Part shown: positions 16,407 through 23,957 of the stretch, one piece after another
How positions within the stretch are numbered: the stretch's first letter is position 1
Layout: every line of letters begins with the position of its first letter
DNA from: Jaenimonas drosophilae
Lineage: Eukaryota > Euglenozoa > Kinetoplastea > Trypanosomatida > Trypanosomatidae
Reading direction: 5' to 3'
Assembly: GCA_030849065.1 (NCBI GenBank)
Contig: JASAON010001423.1
Coordinates: 1 to 23,957, forward strand
DNA length: 23,957 nt
Made by a program: the position numbers and the translations under genes
Notes under the pieces: generated by a model
Database searches by the model: none
Seen by the model: only the letters and a program-made list of their open reading frames with translations
Told to the model about the DNA's origin: nothing

Positions 16407-19400
16407 ATGCCGGAGGAGTCAGAGCAGGCGGCCTACATTGCGGAGTTTTTTGCACGTGATGAGGTGGCGAAGGAGCGTTGCGATAGACGTGCCTACGCCG
16501 CACTGGATCTCTGGGGTGCGGAGCCACCCTACACGCCACAACCAGAAGATGAATCGGGCATCATCACTGGATTTTGGTTATATGCGTGGGTATCGCCCAT
16601 TATGGAGCTCGCCGCGCAAGAAAAATTGATGATGGATGGACTGCCACTCCCCACACGTGAGCTCCGCGCACACAACGCGGGCTGGAAGCTGTCGCAGGAG
16701 ATGCACCGCCAGCGTTGCCGAGAGCATGCGTGGGATGATTTTGTGGGGATGCTCGTGCGCCGATCCTCTGCGGAGGTACCACGCACATGTTCGCAGCGCT
16801 TCATGTCAAAGCTCCGGCAATGTTTGGTGCAGGGTGGTGGAGGTACGCCATCCATCGTGGCGGAGATGGATGAAGATGCCGTTGGCGTCATTGAGCGCAT
16901 TCATCGCCGACCACCAACAGGTGAGGCAGGCCTGCAGTGCTACGCAACGGTGTCATGGCCATCCTTGCACGCACATACAACAGTCGTTGATGCCACACCA
17001 CCACGTGTTGGCGTTGGGCCGCACACCACTAACAGCAGAACCTTCACCACCAATGAGCGTGTGGAGGAGCTACAGTTTGTGTTGCCACAACAACAACCAG
17101 ACTCTGGCGATGGCACACATCATCTTCCCAGCACTACACGTCTTAGCCCTGTTGGGATGTCCGTGATGTGGGGCCTCTTTTGTAAATTTGGTTGGCACCT
17201 CACCGCCCCACTCCCCTTCCGCCTCCTCCGCGACACCCTCACCGTCTTCGTTCCCATCATGTTGAAGGTGCTCATTGAGTACATTGATGGGGCATCCAAG
17301 GATGATGCGCGTGCGTGGTGGTCGGGCATTGGCCTCGCCCTGGCCTTCTTCTTCTTTGTCTCAGCACGCACCTTGATCTATAACAAGTACTTCCACCTCT
17401 GTGAGCGTTGTGCGTGCATGTGGCGTGGCGCACTCTGCGCCCTTATCGTGGAGAAGTGCATCACCATCTCGAGCAAACCACTCAGCCTTCCATCCATGAA
17501 TACGGGCCGTGTGATAAACATGCTCACCTACGACGCGGAGAACACGGAGGAGTTTATCTTGTGGTTCTGGACGTGGTTGGGCTCCGCCACACAACTCGTG
17601 GCGGGCATCGTGCTGCTCTATCTCCTGGTGGGCTGGAGTGCCTTTGTGGGGATTGTGGTGCTCATCGCACCCATTCCGTTGCAGAGTTGGCTGACGACGC
17701 GCATGGAGCTCGCAGTGGAGGATAAATCGGTGGCCACCGATGCACGGCTGAAGGCGGTGAATGAGTTTATGGGTGGCATCCGTGTGGCCAAGTTTATGGC
17801 GTGGGAGCCCGCCTTCATTGTTGCCATTGAGGAAAAGCGTCGGGTGGAGATACACCACATTCGGCGTGTGCAGCACCTCGAGATCATCATCAACGTGGTT
17901 AATAACGCCGCACCCAACCTTGTCTTTGCCGTGGTCTTCATCGCCTTCACGTGCAGCGGCAACACCCTCACCCCCGCCATCGCCTTCCCCGCCATCTCGA
18001 TGCTGGGGATTTTGGAGATGCCCTTCTACTGCATCCCGCGACTGATCCAGGCGTGGGCAAAGTTTCGCGTATCCATGACCCGCATCACGCGCTTCGTCGA
18101 GTGCGAAGATAGCGAGCCACACCTGCGTGCAGTGCTGGAGGAGCTTGAGGAGGAATGGGCGAGCTCTAAAAACAACAACAACACCAACAGCAGCAACAAC
18201 AACAACAGTGCCAGTAGCATGAAGTATGCTGCCGGCAAGTGTGCAGAGGAGGGTGCGGATATGCCACATGAGCGATGTGGGGCCATCTTTGATGGTGCCA
18301 CCATCTCTGCCTACGTGGCTCGCAAGTTGGCCACGAAAGCAGCCACCAGCCTCAAGAAGAAGAACACCACCAAAGACAGTGGCAAGAGTGATGATGATGA
18401 TGATGATGATGATTCGTATGAGCTCTGTGCCAAGGACCTACTTCGTGGTGTATCGTTGCGCATTCCTCGTGGGAAACTGACGGTGGTTCTTGGCCCCACG
18501 GGGAGCGGCAAATCGACGTTGTTGGATGCGTTAATTGGCGCACTCGAGGTTCGGTGTGGCCAAGTGGCGGCGGAGTCTTCCATTGCCTTTGTGCCGCAAC
18601 AGCCGTGGATCATGAATGCCACGTTGCGTGAAAACGTGCTCTTCTTCGCTGATATGGACGCGAAGCGCTTCGACCGTGCCCTCTCGTGCAGCCAACTCCT
18701 CTCTGACCTAAAGTTGTTGGCCGATGGCGTTGAGACGGAGATTGGTGAGAAGGGCATCAACCTGAGTGGTGGGCAAAAGGCACGCGTGAGCCTTGCACGT
18801 GCGGTGTACGCCGACCGTGAGCTGTACCTGCTGGACGACCCTCTATCCGCGCTGGATGCCCATGTGGGTGAGCGTGTGATGGAGGAGTGCGTGTGTGGCG
18901 CACTTGCTGGCAAAACACGCCTACTTGCCACACATCAGATTCACTTTGCCAATCGCGCAGACTTCATCATCGTCCTCACCGAGGATGGCCGCATCGCTTT
19001 TCGTGGCGATGCTACGTCCTACGCCATCTTCTGCGATGTGCAATCGGAGCTCCCGCGTGATGTGGATGTGGGCGGCTCTCCCACCACCGCGATGGAGGCA
19101 GATCCTGATGCCGCGACCTCGGCGGAGGTGATGGACCTCATTGATGAGAGCTCACCCATCCTCAAGCGTACCAACGATGTGGGCCTGGAAAACAAGGATG
19201 CAAAATATAAGAAGGAGGATGAGGAGGACGATGGGGATGATGGTGCGGCGGCTGCCTCGACGGGCAAGCTCATGACGGTGGAGGAGCGGGCGGAGGGCGG
19301 TGTGCCGTTGGCCACCTACATTCGTTATGCCCGTGCGTGTGGCGGGCTGCATCTCTGGGCCGCCATCATCGCTGTAGGCATCACAACCGAGGTGGGCATG

Positions 19401-21221
19401 ATCTCCTCCTCCTTGTGGCTCTCACTCTGGTCCACCCACGCGGTTGCTCTCACCGACACCCAGTACCTCCTCGTGTACCTACTCTGCATCCTCCTTGCCA
19501 TTCTCGGTGAGCCGATGCGACGATTGGTGGCCTTCCCAATCCTCCGTGCCGGTTGTGCCAACCTACACGCACAACTTCTTCGCTCGGTGAGTGCGGGAAC
19601 CATGCAGTTCTTTGATACCACCCCACTTGGACGTATTCTCAATCGCTTCTCCAAGGATGTCGGCCAGGTGGATGATCGTCTTCAGCAGGAGTGGACCTAC
19701 ACGCTTGACTTCTTCTACTCCTTCAGCTCCTCCCTCGCCATCATCTTCATCACACAACCCTTCTTGGTCTTGGCCTTTGCCCCGTGCTTCTACGTGTGGT
19801 ACCGCGTGCTCATTTACTTTAGTGCAGCAAAGCGGAGCATTCGCCGTTTGTGCAACTTGACAACCTCACCCATCCTGGCGCGGCTGTCGGAGGTGATGGC
19901 GGGCAAGTGGACCTTGGCTTCCTATGGGGTGGCCAAGAACGCCCTACGTGGCTCACTCACGATGCTCGATCTCCTCTTCAGCTGCAACTACCTTCAAACC
20001 ATGTCGGAACGGTGGGTATCGGTGCGGGTGGAGATGCTGGCCAACACCCTCATTGCCCTTATTGCCCTCAGTGCCATCATCAGTGCCAATCGTGGTGCGT
20101 TGAGCAGCAGCCATGTGGCCATGCTGTCACTGAGCATCACCATGTCCATCAAACTGAGCAACATTCTGAATGAGCTCCTTAACATTGGCGCACAAATGGA
20201 GGCGTGCATGAATAACGTGGAGCGCATCTTTCACTACGTGGATCACGTGGAGCATGAGGTGGGGGAGGAGGAGATGCAGGCAGCGGTGACGGAGCATGAG
20301 GAGTCGGTGCGAGCCCTGCTCGAGCGCACCTCCAGCACCGCCGTCGTTGTCATGAATCATGTGGATGCCGAGGAGGACCACAATGCCATTGACGTAACCT
20401 CACCACTCTCACCCAGTGGCGGCCTCTTTTCAGCACGTCGTCGTCGTGTTCCTCCTGGCACCATCGTCTTTAGCAACGTCAGCATGCGCTACCGTGATGG
20501 CCTGCCACTGGTGTTGCGCAATGTGAGCTTCAGCATTGATGCTGGCCAAAAGGTTGGTGTCGTGGGCCGTACCGGCAGTGGCAAATCCACGTTGCTACTC
20601 GCCTTCCTGCGTCTTGTGGAGGTGTGCGAGGGTGAGATGCACATTTGTGGCAAGCCGGCACGGTCCTACGCCCTGCGTGAGTTGCGGCAGCTCTTCTCCA
20701 TGATTCCTCAGGATCCCGTCTTGTTTGAAGGCACTGTGCGGAGCAACGTGGACCCTTTTGGCGAGGCAAGTGATGCAGAGGTGTGGGATGCGCTCGAGCA
20801 TGTCGGGATGGCGGCACGTGTGCGTGGTGAGGCTGGCGGCGTGGATTCACGTGTGCAGGAGGGTGGTTCAAACCTGAGTGTTGGCCAGCGCCAGCTTCTG
20901 TGCCTTGCTCGTGCACTGCTCCGCCGTGGGAGTGCCTTCATCTTGATGGATGAGGCCACGGCCAACGTGGACCCCGCGCTTGACCGGCAGATTCAGCAAA
21001 CCGTACGACGAACCTTCCGCGACTACACCGTTGTGACGATTGCACATCGGCTGCACACGGTTGCGTCCTATGACATGATTCTTGTGATGGATGGTGGCCG
21101 TCTTGTTGAGAGTGGCTCCCCACGTGAGCTGGTGCAACGCCGTGGTTCTGCCTTTCAGCAGCTTGTGGAGTCCATGGGTGACGAAGCACAACGAAAATTC
21201 ATGGAGAGTTTGCAGCTCTAG
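16407..21221 (+). CDS. ABCC (MRP-type) full ABC transporter
   Basis: The 1604-residue protein is predicted to be an ATP-driven exporter of conjugated organic anions or metal-thiol conjugates, as in the MRP/ABCC family that includes trypanosomatid MRPA. It lacks an N-terminal TMD0. The order is N-terminal region (1-255, with a PEDE-like motif near residue 46), TMD1 (about 258-568), NBD1, TMD2 (about 980-1270), NBD2. NBD1 has Walker A GPTGSGKS (K702), LSGGQ (786-790), Walker B LYLLDDP (D810, with D811 where canonical sites have Glu) and H843. NBD2 has GRTGSGKS (K1393), LSVGQ (1490-1494), Walker B with E1516, and H1547. The Asp in NBD1, the LSVGQ form in NBD2 and the linker EERAEGGVP are typical of ABCC, so NBD2 is the likely hydrolytic site. 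Additions include an Asn-rich linker (about 588-603), an acidic insert with eight Asp (662-669) and a long N-terminal insert. The substrate cannot be read from the sequence. Confidence 0.95.
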   Translation: MPEESEQAAYIAEFFARDEVAKERCDRRAYAALDLWGAEPPYTPQPEDESGIITGFWLYAWVSPIMELAAQEKLMMDGLPLPTRELRAHNAGWKLSQEMHRQRCREHAWDDFVGMLVRRSSAEVPRTCSQRFMSKLRQCLVQGGGGTPSIVAEMDEDAVGVIERIHRRPPTGEAGLQCYATVSWPSLHAHTTVVDATPPRVGVGPHTTNSRTFTTNERVEELQFVLPQQQPDSGDGTHHLPSTTRLSPVGMSVMWGLFCKFGWHLTAPLPFRLLRDTLTVFVPIMLKVLIEYIDGASKDDARAWWSGIGLALAFFFFVSARTLIYNKYFHLCERCACMWRGALCALIVEKCITISSKPLSLPSMNTGRVINMLTYDAENTEEFILWFWTWLGSATQLVAGIVLLYLLVGWSAFVGIVVLIAPIPLQSWLTTRMELAVEDKSVATDARLKAVNEFMGGIRVAKFMAWEPAFIVAIEEKRRVEIHHIRRVQHLEIIINVVNNAAPNLVFAVVFIAFTCSGNTLTPAIAFPAISMLGILEMPFYCIPRLIQAWAKFRVSMTRITRFVECEDSEPHLRAVLEELEEEWASSKNNNNTNSSNNNNSASSMKYAAGKCAEEGADMPHERCGAIFDGATISAYVARKLATKAATSLKKKNTTKDSGKSDDDDDDDDSYELCAKDLLRGVSLRIPRGKLTVVLGPTGSGKSTLLDALIGALEVRCGQVAAESSIAFVPQQPWIMNATLRENVLFFADMDAKRFDRALSCSQLLSDLKLLADGVETEIGEKGINLSGGQKARVSLARAVYADRELYLLDDPLSALDAHVGERVMEECVCGALAGKTRLLATHQIHFANRADFIIVLTEDGRIAFRGDATSYAIFCDVQSELPRDVDVGGSPTTAMEADPDAATSAEVMDLIDESSPILKRTNDVGLENKDAKYKKEDEEDDGDDGAAAASTGKLMTVEERAEGGVPLATYIRYARACGGLHLWAAIIAVGITTEVGMISSSLWLSLWSTHAVALTDTQYLLVYLLCILLAILGEPMRRLVAFPILRAGCANLHAQLLRSVSAGTMQFFDTTPLGRILNRFSKDVGQVDDRLQQEWTYTLDFFYSFSSSLAIIFITQPFLVLAFAPCFYVWYRVLIYFSAAKRSIRRLCNLTTSPILARLSEVMAGKWTLASYGVAKNALRGSLTMLDLLFSCNYLQTMSERWVSVRVEMLANTLIALIALSAIISANRGALSSSHVAMLSLSITMSIKLSNILNELLNIGAQMEACMNNVERIFHYVDHVEHEVGEEEMQAAVTEHEESVRALLERTSSTAVVVMNHVDAEEDHNAIDVTSPLSPSGGLFSARRRRVPPGTIVFSNVSMRYRDGLPLVLRNVSFSIDAGQKVGVVGRTGSGKSTLLLAFLRLVEVCEGEMHICGKPARSYALRELRQLFSMIPQDPVLFEGTVRSNVDPFGEASDAEVWDALEHVGMAARVRGEAGGVDSRVQEGGSNLSVGQRQLLCLARALLRRGSAFILMDEATANVDPALDRQIQQTVRRTFRDYTVVTIAHRLHTVASYDMILVMDGGRLVESGSPRELVQRRGSAFQQLVESMGDEAQRKFMESLQL

Positions 21222-22087
21222 CATCTAGACGTGTCGTAACGTACACGTGTAGCTTGAGTAGTGAATAGGGATTCTGTGAGTGTGTGTAGGACGGTGTTCT
21301 GCTCCCCCCCTTCTCTCTTGTGCTCTGCGACATGAGCTGCCCCGAATTTTTTCTTCTTCTTTTCGCGTTTTGCTATTTCAATCGGTGAAAGAGATAGCAT
21401 ACTCTGCTCACCGACATGGAGAGAGTGTGCAAGCGAGAGGGTGAGTGTGATCTCCTCAGTGGCGCTGCCTGTGTTCCTCCCATTTCCTCCCGCCTTTCTT
21501 CTTCCCCCCGAAACGACGCCGTCGCTGCGGAGGCTTTCCTTGTTGTTTTTGTTGTTTGGTGTGTGTTGGGGGAGGGTGGGTGTGGGAACACAGACGTAGT
21601 GGAGAAACAAACTTTCGGTTTTGTTTTGTTTTCTTGTTCTTTTTTTTTTTGCGTTTGTTTGCCGATTGTTGTGACTTTATATAGGGGAAATAGTAGGAGG
21701 TGGCGCTCCTATGCAAAAAAAAAAAGAAAGAGAGAGTGTGTGTAGTATCACATAAGAGATACACGAGTAGATTGGTTGCGAGATTTGGTTGTTTGCTGAA
21801 CATGTGGGCCTCCAAACACTTGAGGTGGTGTGGGATGAGTAGAGCTCATCCAGCCTTCACACTCGGTGTGACGGCATCTCAGCGTAAGTACGGGTACTAC
21901 TAGTACTAGTACTGTGGCACACAACGTACGCACATTCACACACGCACACAAAAGAGATACATTAATGATTCAAAGAACTGCGTGGCCTGTGAGGATGTGA
22001 TCAAAGCGAGAGGGATGGCCTCTTCTGTGCTTGTATGTGTGTGTGTGCATGTGCCCAGTGTGGGTGTTGCTCATCCACGATCACTGA
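21222..22087. other. Intergenic spacer after the ABC transporter gene
   Basis: The spacer has T/C-rich tracts at about 21335-21370, 21478-21510 and 21600-21665, and an A-run at 21715-21727. A short palindrome, AGTACTAGTACT, lies at 21902-21913. An ORF at 21416-21745 (109 codons) is possible but mostly T-tract Phe/Cys/Val, so I do not annotate it. I found no RNA gene. Confidence 0.55.
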
Positions 22088-22131
22088 CTCTTCATTCTTT
22101 TCATGCTTGTTGTTATTGTTTCCATGTACAG
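22088..22131 (+). promoter_or_regulatory. Putative trans-splice acceptor for the Cys-rich protein gene
   Basis: A T-rich tract ends in ACAG, with the AG at 22130-22131. The first ATG, at 22164, opens the 340-codon frame and gives a leader of about 32 nt. This is one of the cleanest acceptors in the window. Confidence 0.6.
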
Positions 22132-22163
22132 ACGTCTGTCAGTGATTCTCACCAAAGACAACA

Positions 22164-23186
22164 ATGCTACGGCTCGAATTAGTATCCTTAGATAGGGAAA
22201 ATGATGGCGCAACCTCCTGCGACGAAGTGGTGCTCATAGAACTTCCTCGCACTGGTGAAGTTGGAGCGGATGTGCGTGCGCAGCTTGTGAGCCGTGCGGA
22301 GCTGGATGGCTGCACGCCGTACCTGTATGTAGAGTCTGCACAAACTGAGGTGGATGCAGCCCTTACCATGGATGAGATTCGAGAGGCAGAAGCTGGATGT
22401 GTTGTGCCTGGAGTTGTCCCCCGCCGTGAGCTTGTTGCACTGCCGATGAATGTGAGCACTGCTGAGCTTCTTCGCCTGACGGGGGGTTGCGACGCAGCTG
22501 GTGTTGTGACTGTATACTACACGGTGGAGAACCAGTACGGCGCACGCATGGGCCTCGGCCGACGTGGCGGTGGCGGCCGCCCTCCTCCGCGCCGCCACAA
22601 CCCCCCTCCTCGACGTGCAAACATCACTATCAACCACAACCACAACAACAACAACCGTAGGCACGGCAGGCATGGAGGTGGTGGTGGTGGCGGTGGTGCG
22701 GGAAGCTGCCTGTGCTGCGCTGCCTGTTGTGCCCTGATTTGTGGTGGCCTGTTATGTTGCTGCTGCCGCAAGAAGAAGCAGGCTACGGATACTGCCGCCC
22801 CTCCCCCGGCTAACAATGGCCAGACGGTGCAGATGCAGTTCCAGGGCCAGCCACAACAGCCACAGTACGACGGCTACTACAACTCCGGCCCACACCAAGG
22901 CTACGGCCAACCACCTCCGCCACAAGGCTACGCTCAGCCCCCACCCCAACAAGGCTACGGCCAACCACCTCCGCCACATGGCTACGCTCAGCCCCCACCT
23001 CAACAAGGCTACGCTCAGCCCCCACCTCAACAAGGCTATGCTCAGCCACCCCCACAAGGCTACGGTCAGCCACCTCCGCAGTACAACTACCAGAGCCAAC
23101 ACCCTGGCGCGCCAGCAGCAGGAGCTCCCATGCAGCCCTACTCGCAACCACAGCCTCCCGCAGAAACAGTGGCTTCTCCCCTGTGA
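22164..23186 (+). CDS. Cys-rich membrane-associated protein with GYxQPPP repeats (340 aa)
   Basis: I recognise the architecture but no named family. Residues 1 to about 125 form a folded-looking domain with beta-like segments (MLRLELVSLD, DEVVLIELPRTG, GVVTVYYTVEN). Next come an Arg/Gly/Pro-rich stretch, a His/Asn run and eight glycines. A hydrophobic segment at 182-201 contains ten Cys in twenty residues and is capped by RKKK (202-205). It is short for a membrane span but suited to membrane insertion plus S-acylation. The tail is Pro/Gln/Gly/Tyr-rich, with seven tandem units of GYxQPPP(P)(Q/H) type (246-306). Such tails are flexible and prone to weak multivalent contacts. With RKKK after the Cys segment, the repeat tail may face the cytosol, but the orientation is uncertain. 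The start is the first ATG after a strong acceptor. A surface, flagellar-membrane or endomembrane role is possible. Confidence 0.85.
   Translation: MLRLELVSLDRENDGATSCDEVVLIELPRTGEVGADVRAQLVSRAELDGCTPYLYVESAQTEVDAALTMDEIREAEAGCVVPGVVPRRELVALPMNVSTAELLRLTGGCDAAGVVTVYYTVENQYGARMGLGRRGGGGRPPPRRHNPPPRRANITINHNHNNNNRRHGRHGGGGGGGGAGSCLCCAACCALICGGLLCCCCRKKKQATDTAAPPPANNGQTVQMQFQGQPQQPQYDGYYNSGPHQGYGQPPPPQGYAQPPPQQGYGQPPPPHGYAQPPPQQGYAQPPPQQGYAQPPPQGYGQPPPQYNYQSQHPGAPAAGAPMQPYSQPQPPAETVASPL
22899..23081 (+). repeat. Tandem 24-27-bp repeat encoding GYxQPPP units
   Basis: Seven in-frame units (five of 9 codons, two of 8) encode GY(G/A)QPPP plus Pro, Gln or His. Adjacent copies near 22980-23040 are almost identical at the DNA level, which suggests recent expansion by slippage or unequal exchange. 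Confidence 0.9.
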
Positions 23187-23740
23187 GGAGGGTACCACGG
23201 CAGCATGCACTAACACACTTCCTCCGCCCTACACACTACTGCTGAAGTACTTGTTTTGTGTGAGGCGGTTTGTGTGCTGTTGTGAATCTTCCTTCGTTGA
23301 TGGCTGCACCTGCCTTTGTTTTGTACTTTGCCTCCAACACACCATTTTTCTTTTTGCCCACACTTTCCCCCCTCCCCGCACTCTTCCCCAACATGGAGTA
23401 CGCTCCTCATCAGAACCCCTCCTCCCTCTTTTAAGTTGCGTTGTGTTGCTAGTCTGTGAGCGAGCGTGGATAATCGCCACGTGTATCTGTGCTATGTGGC
23501 CAGCTCACGAGACCCCCGTTGTCGGAAGAGTTCCGTGGTGTGTGTCTTGCGTAGATGCGAATGCTCTACATCAGATACACAGTTGTACCTGCGGGTACCA
23601 CTGTGCCTTTGCTTCTGTTTCTCTCTGCACAAACATTCACCGATGGACCGATGCGCGCCATACGAATACGTTGATTTGTTCTGAGGTCGTGGGCAACAAC
23701 TGTTATATATACATTTTTGTGTGGTGCTCGTGCCAAGTGT
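23187..23740. other. Intergenic spacer after the Cys-rich protein gene
   Basis: About 550 bases of mixed T/C-rich sequence, presumably 3' UTR and intercistronic DNA. The frame overlapping it (a 351-codon ORF from 22741) is a shifted reading of the repeat gene that runs on into the UTR. No independent gene is supported. Confidence 0.55.
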
Positions 23741-23807
23741 GGTTCTTTTGCTTTTCTTTTGGGGCCCAATACGTGGATGATCTTCTCTGCCGTTGATCTA
23801 TCTGCAG
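23741..23807 (+). promoter_or_regulatory. Putative trans-splice acceptor near the right edge
   Basis: A T-rich tract (23741-23760) and a second C/T-rich stretch end in CTGCAG, with the AG at 23806-23807. The first ATG follows at 23816 and stays open to the window end. Confidence 0.45.
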
Positions 23808-23815
23808 CGAGCACT

Positions 23816-23957
23816 ATGCGTGCATCTTCTGTGCTTCGTTCAGTTCAGTTTCTTTTTTATCACTTCTTGCTCAGTGCCACGATGGCCTGGCTTGCCGGCT
23901 ATTATGCTTTATTGTCGGCACCACTACCATTCTGTTTGTGGTGCTTGCTCATCAAAC
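23816..23957 (+). CDS. Partial gene, N-terminus of a probable membrane protein
   Basis: The first ATG after the acceptor at 23806-23807 opens a frame that remains open for 47 codons and runs off the window. The peptide begins with a short basic, polar stretch (MRASSVLRSVQ), followed by a long hydrophobic region with aromatic and small residues (FLFYHFLLSATMAWLAGYYA, then PLPFCLWCLLIK). This is consistent with a signal anchor or the first transmembrane helices of a multi-pass protein. Codon choice is mixed rather than homopolymeric, unlike the spurious ORFs in the spacers. The family cannot be identified from this fragment. The predicted leader is very short (about 8 nt before the ATG), so a nearby alternative AG is possible. 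Confidence 0.45.
   Translation, partial: MRASSVLRSVQFLFYHFLLSATMAWLAGYYALLSAPLPFCLWCLLIK

Noticed and set aside
17361..18269. 302-codon minus-strand ORF
   Set aside because: Antisense to TMD1 of the ABC transporter, where the + frame is clear.
22899..23081. Array of similar short repeats, CRISPR-like at first sight
   Set aside because: The units are contiguous with no spacers, in frame, and encode a Pro/Gln/Gly/Tyr tail in a eukaryotic gene.
22741..23796. 351-codon + strand ORF overlapping the repeat gene
   Set aside because: A shifted reading of the tandem repeats that continues into T/C-rich 3' DNA, with no acceptor.

Overview
The window reads as part of a kinetoplastid protist chromosome (trypanosomatid or free-living bodonid; I cannot place it further). 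Four things support this. All convincing genes lie on the + strand and are intronless, including one of 6.1 kb. They are separated by strongly pyrimidine-rich spacers with CA/TG and triplet microsatellites. Most begin at the first ATG after a polypyrimidine tract plus AG, the usual layout of a spliced-leader trans-splicing acceptor. One gene encodes a tryparedoxin-like protein, a family typical of kinetoplastids.

Layout. 1-4619 is mostly non-coding: T-rich tracts, microsatellites, one candidate small ORF (396-605) right behind a good acceptor, and an ambiguous coding-like patch at the left edge. 4620-10766 encodes a 2048-residue protein with a long disordered N-terminus, a UBP/B-box-like zinc finger and a C-terminal PP2C phosphatase. 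11754-13256 and 13955-14989 encode two proteins I do not recognise (500 and 344 aa). 15332-15877 encodes a tryparedoxin-like protein with a C-terminal membrane anchor. 16407-21221 encodes a full-length ABCC (MRP-type) transporter. 22164-23186 encodes a Cys-rich membrane-associated protein with a GYxQPPP repeat tail. At the right edge a further gene appears to start at 23816.

How they fit together. The array looks like one polycistronic unit transcribed left to right, in which neighbours need not share a function. The one suggestive pair is the tryparedoxin-like protein followed by the ABCC transporter, since both families are tied to trypanothione/thiol chemistry in kinetoplastids. The most unusual gene is the zinc finger-PP2C fusion. 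Triplet expansions (CAA, GAT/CAT) occur in coding and non-coding DNA alike, giving Q/N, D and H runs in several of the proteins.
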